Positions 43,838-51,557 of a stretch of 64,000 bases of DNA are shown piece by piece; positions within the stretch are counted from its first letter, which is position 1, and each line of letters begins with the position of its first letter. The stretch spans positions 3,906,001 to 3,970,000 of the forward strand of contig NZ_JABUQZ010000001.1 of the NCBI RefSeq assembly GCF_013342145.1. Direction: 5' to 3'. The DNA is from Haloterrigena gelatinilytica (GTDB taxonomy: Archaea; Halobacteriota; Halobacteria; Halobacteriales; Natrialbaceae). Made by a program: the position numbers and the translations under genes. Under the pieces are notes generated by a model. The model searched no databases. It was not told where the DNA came from and was given only the letters and a program-made list of their open reading frames with translations.

Positions 43838-45811
43838 ATGGGACAGACTCTCACCGAGAAGATTCTCGACGACCACCTCGTCGAGGGCGAACTCGAGACC
43901 GGCGAGGAGATCGGGATCGAGATCGACCAGGTGCTCACACAGGACACGACCGGGACGATGGTCTGGCTCCAGTTCGAAGCCATGGGACTGGACGAGGTCC
44001 AGACCGAAATCGCCGCCCAGTACTGTGACCACCAGACGTACCAGTTCGACTTTAAGAATACTGACGACCACCGCTTCCTCCGCTCTGCGGCCGGCACGTA
44101 CGGCGCATATTTCTCTCGGCCCGGCAACGGTATCTGTCACAACGTCCACCGCGAGAACTTCGCGGCGCCCGGCAAGACGCTGCTGGGATCCGACTCCCAC
44201 ACCCCGACGCCCGGCGGGCTCGGCGAACTCGCCATCGGCGCCGGCGGGATCGACGTCACCGTCGCCATGGGCGGCGCGCCCTACTACATCGAGATGCCCG
44301 AGATCGTCAACGTCCGCCTCGAGGGTGAACTCCCCGAGTGGGCCACCGCGAAGGACGTCATCCTCGAGCTGCTCCGTCGCCTCAGCGTCAAGGGCGGCGT
44401 CGGCAAGATCCTCGAGTACACCGGTCCGGGCGTCGAGACCCTGACCGCGCCCGAGCGCATGACCATCACCAACATGGGCACGGAGCTCGGCGCGACCTCG
44501 TCGATCTTCCCGACCGACGAGCAGACCGAGGACTACCTCGAGCGCGTCGGCCGCGCCGACGAGTACGAGGAGCTCCAGCCCGACGAGGACGCCGAGTACG
44601 ACGACGAGATCGTCGTCGACCTCTCCGACCTCGAACCGCTGATCGCCCAGCCCTCGATGCCCGACAACGTCGTCCCCGTCCGCGAGGTCGAGGGCCAGGA
44701 CGTCAACCAGGTCATCGTCGGCTCCTGTACCAACGGCGGCTACGAGGACATACTTCCGGCCGCGAAGATGCTCGAGGGCCGCGAGGTCAACAAGAAGACC
44801 GAGATGATCGTCGCGCCCGGTTCCAAGCAGGCCTCCGAGATGCTCGCCCGCGAGGGCTGGGTCGCGGAGATGATGGCCGCCGGCGTCAACTTCTCCGAGG
44901 CCACCTGCGGCGCCTGTATCGGCATCGGTCACGTCCCCGCCAGCGACTCCGTTTCGCTGCGGACGTTCAACCGCAACTTCGAGGGCCGCTCGGGTATCGA
45001 GGACGACAACGTCTTCCTCTGCTCGCCGGAGGTCGCCGCCGCCGCGGCGATCAAGGGCGAGATCATCGACCCGCGCGACCTCGCCGAGGAAGAAGGCGAC
45101 CTCGAGGCGCCCGGCATCGAACTCCCCGACGAGTACGACGGCTCGAAGGCGGACCTCATCACGCCCGACGAGGCCGTCGACGACGAGCTCGTCAAGGGCC
45201 CGAACATCGGCGACGTCCCGCTGAAGGACCAACTCGGCTCCGACATCGCGGGTGAGGCCCTCCTGAAGATGGAGGACAACATCACGACCGACCACATCAT
45301 TCCGGCGACCCAGGACATCCTGATGTACCGGTCGAACATCGACAAGCTCTCCGAGTTCACCCTCTCCCGCGTCGACGACACGTTCGCCGAGCGCGCTCGA
45401 GAGGCCGACGGCGGCGTCCTCGTCGCCGGCGAGAACTACGGTCAGGGCTCCTCGCGAGAGCACGCCGCGATGTGTCCGATGTACCTCGGTATCGAGGCCG
45501 TCCTCGCACAGAGCTTCGCGCGCATCCACCGCGCGAACCTCTTCAACTTCGGCATCGTGCCGCTGACGATCGACGAGGACACCTACGCCGACATCGATCA
45601 GGGCGACGAGGTCGAGATCGTCGACGACGTCTACGACGCCGTCACCTCCGGTCAGGAGGAGTTCACGGTCCGCGTCAACGGCGACGAGGAGTACACCGCG
45701 ACGCTGGACGCCTCCGAGCGCGAACGCGACATCCTCGCGGCCGGCGGCAAGCTCGCCTGGACGAAAGAACAGGCCGAGAGCGGCTCCGGCGCCGCCCCCG
45801 CCGACGACTGA
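43838..45811 (+). CDS. acn: aconitate hydratase
   Basis: A 657-residue aconitase of the prokaryotic/archaeal AcnA-like group. The [4Fe-4S] cluster is bound by cysteines in VGSCTNGGYEDILPAAKMLE (SCTN) and EATCGACIGIGHVPASDS (C-G-A-C). Swivelling domain motifs: PATQDILMYRSNIDKLSEFT, AGENYGQGSSREHAAMCPMY and AQSFARIHRANLFNFGIVPL. The enzyme converts citrate to isocitrate in the TCA cycle. Start at 43838 by TATA spacing. Confidence 0.97.
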   Translation: MGQTLTEKILDDHLVEGELETGEEIGIEIDQVLTQDTTGTMVWLQFEAMGLDEVQTEIAAQYCDHQTYQFDFKNTDDHRFLRSAAGTYGAYFSRPGNGICHNVHRENFAAPGKTLLGSDSHTPTPGGLGELAIGAGGIDVTVAMGGAPYYIEMPEIVNVRLEGELPEWATAKDVILELLRRLSVKGGVGKILEYTGPGVETLTAPERMTITNMGTELGATSSIFPTDEQTEDYLERVGRADEYEELQPDEDAEYDDEIVVDLSDLEPLIAQPSMPDNVVPVREVEGQDVNQVIVGSCTNGGYEDILPAAKMLEGREVNKKTEMIVAPGSKQASEMLAREGWVAEMMAAGVNFSEATCGACIGIGHVPASDSVSLRTFNRNFEGRSGIEDDNVFLCSPEVAAAAAIKGEIIDPRDLAEEEGDLEAPGIELPDEYDGSKADLITPDEAVDDELVKGPNIGDVPLKDQLGSDIAGEALLKMEDNITTDHIIPATQDILMYRSNIDKLSEFTLSRVDDTFAERAREADGGVLVAGENYGQGSSREHAAMCPMYLGIEAVLAQSFARIHRANLFNFGIVPLTIDEDTYADIDQGDEVEIVDDVYDAVTSGQEEFTVRVNGDEEYTATLDASERERDILAAGGKLAWTKEQAESGSGAAPADD

Positions 45812-45970
45812 TCGGACGCGACGACGCGGCCGTTACCGCCGTTTGATTTCCTCTTTCTTTCGATGCGCGATCTCGCCGCTCGAGCGTGAGCGCTCCCCGC
45901 GCTACCGGAGTCGAGCGACCCCGCGGGTCGAGCGTCACCGTCTTGAGCGAGCGGCCGATAGCACGAGCGA

Positions 45971-46894
45971 ATGCCACCGGCAGGACACGAAAACGCCGGC
46001 TACCGCCGCCTGTTCGACCGCGACGGCCTGACCTTCGGCGCCGGCTTCCCGTTGACGGGAGCGAACCGTTCGACCCCCGATATCGAGTCCGAACTGCGAC
46101 TCGCCGAGCACGCCGAGCGGGTCGGCTTCGACGGCCTCTGGGCGCGGGACGTTCCGACCTACTGGCCGAAGTTCGGCGACGCCGGCCAGACGTTCGACAC
46201 GTGGCCGTGGCTCTCCCACGTCGCGGCCCGCACCGACGACGTCGCGCTCGGCACCTCGAGTATCGTCCTCACGCTGCGCCACCCGATCCACGTCGCCAAG
46301 TCCGCCGCGACCGTCGACCGGCTCTCGGACGGCCGGCTCGTCCTCGGCGTCGCCTCCGGCGACCGCGACCCCGAGTACCCCGCCTTCGGCGTCGACCGCG
46401 AGGAGCGGGGCCGGGCGTTTCGCGAACGGTTCGAGGCCGTCCGCACAGTCTGGCGGGAGGACTTTCCGACCGTCGAAGGAGAGTGGGGCTCCCTAGAGGG
46501 CGACCTTGAGGTCGTCCCCGAGCCCACGACCGAGACGATCCCGCTCCTCCCGACGGGCAACGCCCGTCAGTCCCGCGAGTGGATCGCCGAGCACGGCGAC
46601 GGCTGGTTATTCTATCACCTCCCGGAACGCACGCTGGAGGAGTACCTCGTCGAGTGGCGCGAGTCGGCCGGCGAGAAACCGTTCGCCATCGCCGTCCGCG
46701 TCGAGTTCGCCGACGATCCGACGGCCGACGCCGAACCGCTGCACCTCGGCTTTCGGGCCGGCGTCGAGTGGTTCCGGGATTACTTCCGGCGACTCGAGGA
46801 GTACGGCCTCGACCACGCCATCATCGGGTTCGAAAACGAGGATCGCGAGGCGGCGCTGTCGACGTTCGCCGACGAGATCATGGCGACGCTGTAG
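45971..46894 (+). CDS. luciferase-like (LLM class) flavin-dependent oxidoreductase
   Basis: A 307-residue bacterial luciferase-family TIM barrel: LTFGAGFPLTGANRSTPDIE, VGFDGLWARDVPTYWPKFGD, HPIHVAKSAATVDRLSDGRL and LVLGVASGDRD are the flavin/F420-binding landmarks. In archaea many such proteins use F420; the substrate is unknown. Monocistronic; a 160-nt gap separates it from aconitase. Confidence 0.88.
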   Translation: MPPAGHENAGYRRLFDRDGLTFGAGFPLTGANRSTPDIESELRLAEHAERVGFDGLWARDVPTYWPKFGDAGQTFDTWPWLSHVAARTDDVALGTSSIVLTLRHPIHVAKSAATVDRLSDGRLVLGVASGDRDPEYPAFGVDREERGRAFRERFEAVRTVWREDFPTVEGEWGSLEGDLEVVPEPTTETIPLLPTGNARQSREWIAEHGDGWLFYHLPERTLEEYLVEWRESAGEKPFAIAVRVEFADDPTADAEPLHLGFRAGVEWFRDYFRRLEEYGLDHAIIGFENEDREAALSTFADEIMATL

Positions 46895-46927
46895 CTTCCG
46901 GATCCGCAGTCGCGACGTAGCGGTCGA

Positions 46928-47857
46928 TCACGGGCGGTCCCGTGTCGCCTCGGTGACGGCGCTGAATCCGGCGTCGAACAGTTCGACCGTCGCACCCGTC
47001 GGACTACCGGGTTGACCGCCCGGACTCGCCGGTCCGCCGAGTTCCGCGAGTACGAGTTCGACGGCGGCTCCGTCGAGCGCCAGCGGGTTCGCGAGCGCGA
47101 CGGTGAGTCGGTTCGGCTCCAGCGTCTCGATCGTCGCCGGACGGTCGGCGCCGTCGACAGTGACCGAGACCGACGGCCCGTCCGCGTCGGTGAAGTCGAT
47201 CGCGCCGGCGGTCTCGGCGTCGCGGTAATCGAGTCGGAGCGCCTCGAGGCCGTGCGTCGTGGTGTCGACGCCCTCCAGTAGCCACCGGTGTTCGAAGACG
47301 CCGCCGCCTCGCTGGGACACCGACAGCAGCGCCCGTTCGACCGAAACGCCGGGAACCGAAAGCGAGAGGTCGCGCTCGGCGTCGACCCGCGTCTCCGCGC
47401 CCGTCGCCGTGACGTCGACGGTTCCGGTTATCGTCGAGCCGACCGACGATCCGATCGCTGCCGGCGTCGGCTCGACCGTAATCTCCGCGAGGCGGTCGCC
47501 CGGGTCCAGCGGATCGCCCGCGTCACCGCCGACGAGCAGTCCGTCTCCGTCGACGGCCGCTGCCTCGTCGGCCGTCCGAAGCCGAAACTGATCGGACGCG
47601 AGGGTGAGCGCGATAGGCGCGGAGAGCCCGTTGACGACGGAGAACGTCGCGGGCGACGGCCGGGGGCCGTCTTCGAACAGGGTACCGCCGGCCTCGACGC
47701 CGTCCTCGGTCAGTCCCAGGTAGGCGGCGGCATCGCCGGCGGCGTCGACGACCGCGTCTCGCCGGGCCGCCGATCGCGAGAGGCCGAGTGTCTCGACGGC
47801 AAGGGTTCCGCTCGAGGCGGCCATCAACAGCAGCGCTGCGCGTCTGGTTCGCTTCAT
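46928..47857 (-). CDS. secreted/membrane-anchored TasA-like protein of the export locus
   Basis: A 309-residue exported protein. N-terminus MKRTRRAALLLMAASSGTLA is a signal peptide with an RR pair. The mature start, about residue 33, reads RDAVVDAAGDAAAYLGLTED, the same 'D-A-x-A-Y-L-G/R-L' element as in the DUF1102-type proteins at 48997 and 49552. The rest is beta-rich (TFSVVNGLSAPIALTLASDQ, ITVEPTPAAIGSSVGSTITG). It begins 1 nt after the stop of the winged-helix gene (47859), so the two are coupled. Confidence 0.72.
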   Translation of the reverse strand: MKRTRRAALLLMAASSGTLAVETLGLSRSAARRDAVVDAAGDAAAYLGLTEDGVEAGGTLFEDGPRPSPATFSVVNGLSAPIALTLASDQFRLRTADEAAAVDGDGLLVGGDAGDPLDPGDRLAEITVEPTPAAIGSSVGSTITGTVDVTATGAETRVDAERDLSLSVPGVSVERALLSVSQRGGGVFEHRWLLEGVDTTTHGLEALRLDYRDAETAGAIDFTDADGPSVSVTVDGADRPATIETLEPNRLTVALANPLALDGAAVELVLAELGGPASPGGQPGSPTGATVELFDAGFSAVTEATRDRP

Positions 47858-47858
47858 C

Positions 47859-48482
47859 TCATCGCCCCCCTTCCGTTCGGTCCCGGTACTCGAGTTCCAC
47901 GGCCGGCGGTTCGTCGGCGATCCCGAGCCGGTTGCGCCGCGCGTAGTAGCGGTGTGCGAGCGCGGAGACGCCGAAGGCGACGACGACGAACACGCCCCAC
48001 GCGTACGACGGGAGGTCGGCGAACGGCGGGAAGCCGGCGACGGTCGCCCCGAGCAACAGCGTGGCCACCGCCGTCAGTCCCAGATAGTAGTCGCTCCACG
48101 GGATCTCTCGTCCGCGAACGACGTCCATGTAGATCTCGACGTTCTCGAGCGCCGGGGTGGGTTCGACGACCCCCCGATCGCGGTCGAACTCGACGACGCC
48201 GGCCTTATCCAGCTTCGGTAGATGCGACTGCTGGAGCGCCGTATAGACTCGCTTTCGATCGGTGCTCGAGACCTCCTCGTAGGCGAGTCCGTCCTCCGCC
48301 GCGGCGATCTCCTGCGAGAGGTCGCCGATGTCGATCGTCTCCGCTTCGTCCATCAGCGTGTGAAGGATGTGTCGTCGTCGTCGGTTCGACAGGAGCTCGA
48401 AGAGTTCGTCTTCGGTCAATTCGTCTCGGTTTCGTCGCGGGACGTTCCGGTCCCGAGTCTGTTCCGCGTGGCATCCCCCCAT
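47859..48482 (-). CDS. winged-helix DNA-binding protein with C-terminal membrane helices (DUF7344-like)
   Basis: A 207-residue protein. Residues about 20-110 form a winged helix: TEDELFELLSNRRRRHILHT, then DIGDLSQEIAAAEDGLAYEE, then RKRVYTALQQSHLPKLDKAG with VEFDRDRGVVE as the wing. Two transmembrane helices follow (YLGLTAVATLLLGATVAGFP, YAWGVFVVVAFGVSALAHRY). This is the haloarchaeal DUF7344-type arrangement often next to secreted protein loci. It is divergent from the DUF1102 genes and is the obvious candidate for their regulator. Confidence 0.82.
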   Translation of the reverse strand: MGGCHAEQTRDRNVPRRNRDELTEDELFELLSNRRRRHILHTLMDEAETIDIGDLSQEIAAAEDGLAYEEVSSTDRKRVYTALQQSHLPKLDKAGVVEFDRDRGVVEPTPALENVEIYMDVVRGREIPWSDYYLGLTAVATLLLGATVAGFPPFADLPSYAWGVFVVVAFGVSALAHRYYARRNRLGIADEPPAVELEYRDRTEGGR

Positions 48483-48996
48483 TCAATCGGACGTAGGACG
48501 CGTCCGGAAATAAAACTATTGAAATCCTGAACTTCACTAATTAAATTATATTGGAGTAGATATATTTGTTCCCGTGATAAGCTTCGATAGTCCTCCGATC
48601 GACGGTCACAGACCCGCTTTCGGGAGTTTCCCGGAACAGTCGTCGTCGCTCGATTCTCTCGCGATGCGGGGTCAGTCACCGGTTGACCGAGAGTCAATCG
48701 GATCGAGACCGCCTCCGAATCGTACTCAGGGGTCGATTGACCGAAAGCCACCGATGCGCCGATCGCAGTCTACGGACCGCTGACCCGCACGCGACTCGAG
48801 TCAACCGCCCCCATGCGACGCAGCACGTTCGCTCCGCCGCTCGTTGATAGAAGGTAAACCAGTAGCAGAATTAACTCCACGACTGTATTACAATATTCCC
48901 TGCTATCCATCGCTGAATCGTGGTTCCCGCGAGAAGCGGGGCGACGGGGTCTCGCGGACGACCGTCCGCGAGGTTCCGCTCACCACACCACCAACC
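48483..48996. promoter_or_regulatory. divergent control region of the export locus
   Basis: 514 nt between the winged-helix gene and the first DUF1102 gene. The first 90 nt (48505-48575) are strongly AT-rich with several TATA-like stretches (AATAAAACTATTG, TTAAATTATATTGG). Two similar elements, TTGACCGAGAG near 48683 and TTGACCGAAAG near 48737, occur about 50 nt apart and could be operators. A further AT-rich stretch (ACTGTATTACAATATTCC, 48882-48899) precedes the DUF1102 start by about 100 nt. No gene with haloarchaeal composition found. Confidence 0.5.
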
Positions 48997-49536
48997 ATGC
49001 AACGACGCAAATTCGTCATCGGAATGGGCGCACTGGCATCCGGAACCGCCGCCGCGATCGGGACGGGGGCGTTCTCGAGCGTGAGCGCGAATCGTGACAT
49101 CGACGTCGAAGTCGCCGACGACGCTTCGGCCTACCTGCGACTCGAGGGTACCGGCGGCGACAACGCGGACTACGTCACCGACGACGGGAACGGCGGTACG
49201 CTGACGATCGACCTCAGTCCGAGCAACGACGGCGTCGCGGGCGGCGGCGAGGGGGTCAACCCCGATGCGGTCACGCAGATCGGGAACCTGTTCGACATCG
49301 AGAACCAGGGGACGCAGGAAGTCGACGTCACCGTGGCCAAACACGGCGACAACGCCGACCTCGTCGCGTTCTACCCGGACGGCGAGGCCTACGACGGCGA
49401 CTCGCTGACCGACAGCGCGGTCACGCTCGGCGCCGGCGAGAGCACGACGATCTGTCTCGAAATCGATACCGAAGACAGCGGCCTCGGCGACGGCGACGAA
49501 CTGCTCGACTCGGTGACCTTCAGCGCGACCGCGTAA
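48997..49536 (+). CDS. DUF1102/TasA-like secreted protein
   Basis: A 179-residue exported protein. The N-terminus MQRRKFVIGMGALASGTAAA carries an RR-like signal with a hydrophobic stretch, then GTGAFSSVSANRDIDVEVAD with likely cleavage after VSA. The mature part is beta-rich (DDASAYLRLEGTGGDNADYV, IENQGTQEVDVTVAKHGDN). This matches DUF1102 proteins related to TasA-type beta-sandwich subunits. First gene of the operon with 49552, 50152, 50394 (signal peptidase) and 51558. Confidence 0.82.
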   Translation: MQRRKFVIGMGALASGTAAAIGTGAFSSVSANRDIDVEVADDASAYLRLEGTGGDNADYVTDDGNGGTLTIDLSPSNDGVAGGGEGVNPDAVTQIGNLFDIENQGTQEVDVTVAKHGDNADLVAFYPDGEAYDGDSLTDSAVTLGAGESTTICLEIDTEDSGLGDGDELLDSVTFSATA

Positions 49537-49551
49537 CTGGGTGGATAACAG

Positions 49552-50148
49552 ATGGAACGACGCAACTTCGTCCTGAGTATCGGTACGCTCGCGGCGGGCG
49601 GCGGACTCGCCCTCGGTACCGGCGCGTTCAGCAGCGTCCGGGCCGAGCGCGACGTCGCCGTCACCGTCTCCGAGGACGCCAGCGCGTACCTCGGCGTCCA
49701 GCCCGGCGACGGGCCGAACGGCAATTACGCGGACACGACCGACAGCGACGCGCTCGCGATCACCCTGACCGGCGACAACGACAACGTCGGTGACAGCATC
49801 GCCGGCGGCCAGGGTCTGAACGCCAACGCGGTCACGGGAATCGAGGACATCTTCCAGATCCAGAACCAGGGCACTCAGGAGGTCGAACTCCGGGTCACGC
49901 CGCTGGCGTTCGGCGACGTGGACTGGCAGGACTTCGACGGCGTGCTGGGCGTCCTGCTCGTGCCCCAGGCCGGCGAAGTCGGGATCGACCTCGAGTGGCC
50001 GCCGTGGGAGAGCAACTTCGTCTCGATCTCGACGCTGTCGCCCGGCGAGGAGATCGAGTTCAGTCTGGCGGCGTTCGCCCTCCCGGAAACGGCGGTGGAC
50101 TCGGTCGCCGTCAACGACGAGATCGAAATCACCGCGGAGGAGGTCTAA
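49552..50148 (+). CDS. DUF1102/TasA-like secreted protein, second copy
   Basis: A 198-residue paralogue 15 nt downstream of the first. N-terminus MERRNFVLSIGTLAAGGGLA, then GTGAFSSVRAERDVAVTVSE; cleavage likely after VRA. Mature part contains EDASAYLGVQPGDGPNGNYA and IFQIQNQGTQEVELRVTPLA, aligned with the first copy, but the C-terminal third is different (GIDLEWPPWESNFVSISTLS). Two distinct subunits of one structure are likely. Confidence 0.82.
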   Translation: MERRNFVLSIGTLAAGGGLALGTGAFSSVRAERDVAVTVSEDASAYLGVQPGDGPNGNYADTTDSDALAITLTGDNDNVGDSIAGGQGLNANAVTGIEDIFQIQNQGTQEVELRVTPLAFGDVDWQDFDGVLGVLLVPQAGEVGIDLEWPPWESNFVSISTLSPGEEIEFSLAAFALPETAVDSVAVNDEIEITAEEV

Positions 50149-50151
50149 GAG

Positions 50152-50277
50152 ATGACGGACACGACACCCACGCTCGACGACTACGAGACGGTAGCGGGTA
50201 TCGAATTCGACCTATCCGACGAGGAACTCGACCGGGAGACGATCAACGCGGAGCTAGAGCGACTCTTCTCCGCGTAG
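50152..50277 (+). CDS. small acidic protein in the export operon
   Basis: A 41-residue ORF beginning MTDTTPTLDDYETVAGIEFD and ending with RETINAELERLFSA. It starts 3 nt after the second DUF1102 stop and has the acidic composition of a haloarchaeal protein. No hydrophobic segment. Role unknown; its position between the secreted subunits and their signal peptidase suggests part of the same system, perhaps an assembly or regulatory factor. Confidence 0.6.
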   Translation: MTDTTPTLDDYETVAGIEFDLSDEELDRETINAELERLFSA

Positions 50278-50364
50278 CGCCGCGACGCCGATTTTCGCCG
50301 TAACGAGCCGCGTTCGACTGTCACCGATACCTCGAACACATGTTATAAATCGAAATATACAAGT

Positions 50365-50378
50365 AATTTTATAAAATT
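50365..50378 (+). promoter_or_regulatory. palindromic TATA element upstream of the signal peptidase gene
   Basis: AATTTTATAAAATT, a perfect 14-nt palindrome in an AT-rich stretch, centred 22-23 nt before the ATG at 50394. It is the TATA box of a near-leaderless promoter, giving the signal peptidase a start independent of the genes ahead of it. Confidence 0.6.
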
Positions 50379-50393
50379 AGTTCAGGTGTACGA

Positions 50394-51554
50394 ATGATTC
50401 ACCGGGGGGTGACGCGGGTGTTCCAGGGGCTCGTACTCGCGAGTATTCTCGCCCTGTTCGCGGGGCAGATACTCGGACAGCCGATCCTGCTGGGGTTCGT
50501 CGAGACCGGCAGCATGGAGCCGACTATCGAGACCGGCCACGGGTTCGTCGCGGTTCCGGCCGTCGTGACGGACGATCCGGAGCCCGGCGACGTGATCGTC
50601 TTCGAGGCCGAGGCGATCGACGGCGGCGGGCTGACGACTCACCGGGTGGTCGAGGAGACCGAGCGGGGGTACGTCACGCGGGGCGACGCCAACCCGGTTA
50701 CGGATCAGGACTCGGGGGAACCGCCCGTTCAGGACGGACAGATCGTCGCGAGCGCCTGGCGACCCACGGGCGAGGTCGTCACGATACCCCATCTCGGGAC
50801 CGCCGTGATGACGGTCGGCGACGTCGTCGAGTCCACCCAGAGTCGACTGTCGGTCGCGTTCGGGCTCGGATCGATCCGGGGAACGTCGGGGCTGGCGTAT
50901 CTGGGTCTCGGGCTATCGGGAGCCCTCTACGCCATCGAGACGGTCCGCGAGCGCCGCAGCGCGTCCGACGAGTCGCGGTTGGGCGGCGACGACGGGACGG
51001 CGCTCGATCCGCGACTCCTCTGTGGCGCCTTCGCGCTGCTGGTCGTCGTCGCCGCCGCGGGTGCGATGCTCGTCCCCGCCGGGACCCAGTCGTACGGCGT
51101 CGTCAGCGCGGAGTTCGACTCCGAGCAGGCGCTGGTGATCGAACGGGGAACCACCGAGACGGTGCCGTACGTCGTGGCCAACGACGGGGCCGTCCCCGTC
51201 GTCTCGTACGTCGAAACGGAGAGCGACCGCGTCGCGGTCGACGAGGGACCCGCGACCGTCGGTCCGCGGGACGACGCCGAAGTCCCCCTGTCGATCTCGG
51301 CGCCCGCCGAGACCGGCCACTACCCGGCCTACGTCACCGAGTACCGGTACCTGCACGTGCTCCCGCTGCCGGTGATCGACGCCCTCCACGACGTCCATCC
51401 GTGGTCGCCCGTCGTCGTCATCGTCTCGCTGCTCGGCGGGCTCACGTACGGTGTCGGCCGTCGGCTCTGTGGCCCCCGCGATCCGCGCTCGCGGCGGGAC
51501 GCGGCTCGCGACCGGCAGACGAAGACGCGCTCGCTCATCCGGAGACGCTACTGA
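50394..51554 (+). CDS. signal peptidase I, SipW/archaeal type (S26B)
   Basis: A 386-residue membrane-bound signal peptidase. Residues 1-25 form a membrane helix. The catalytic Ser region ETGSMEPTIETGHGFVAVPA, the TTHRVVEETERGYVTRGDAN segment, and the D-N-P-V-T-D-type region (GDANPVTDQDSGEPPVQDG) match S26B (His instead of Lys as general base). A second membrane segment is near residues 215-240 and the C-terminus has a third (SPVVVIVSLLGGLTYGVG). The DUF1102 neighbours have A-x-A-like sites and are the likely substrates. Confidence 0.9.
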   Translation: MIHRGVTRVFQGLVLASILALFAGQILGQPILLGFVETGSMEPTIETGHGFVAVPAVVTDDPEPGDVIVFEAEAIDGGGLTTHRVVEETERGYVTRGDANPVTDQDSGEPPVQDGQIVASAWRPTGEVVTIPHLGTAVMTVGDVVESTQSRLSVAFGLGSIRGTSGLAYLGLGLSGALYAIETVRERRSASDESRLGGDDGTALDPRLLCGAFALLVVVAAAGAMLVPAGTQSYGVVSAEFDSEQALVIERGTTETVPYVVANDGAVPVVSYVETESDRVAVDEGPATVGPRDDAEVPLSISAPAETGHYPAYVTEYRYLHVLPLPVIDALHDVHPWSPVVVIVSLLGGLTYGVGRRLCGPRDPRSRRDAARDRQTKTRSLIRRRY

Positions 51555-51557
51555 CAC

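Noticed and set aside
48683-48747. Two TTGACCGA(G/A)AG copies as a terminator or CRISPR-like repeat
   Set aside because: Only two short copies; kept only as a possible operator in the control region, with no support for a repeat array.
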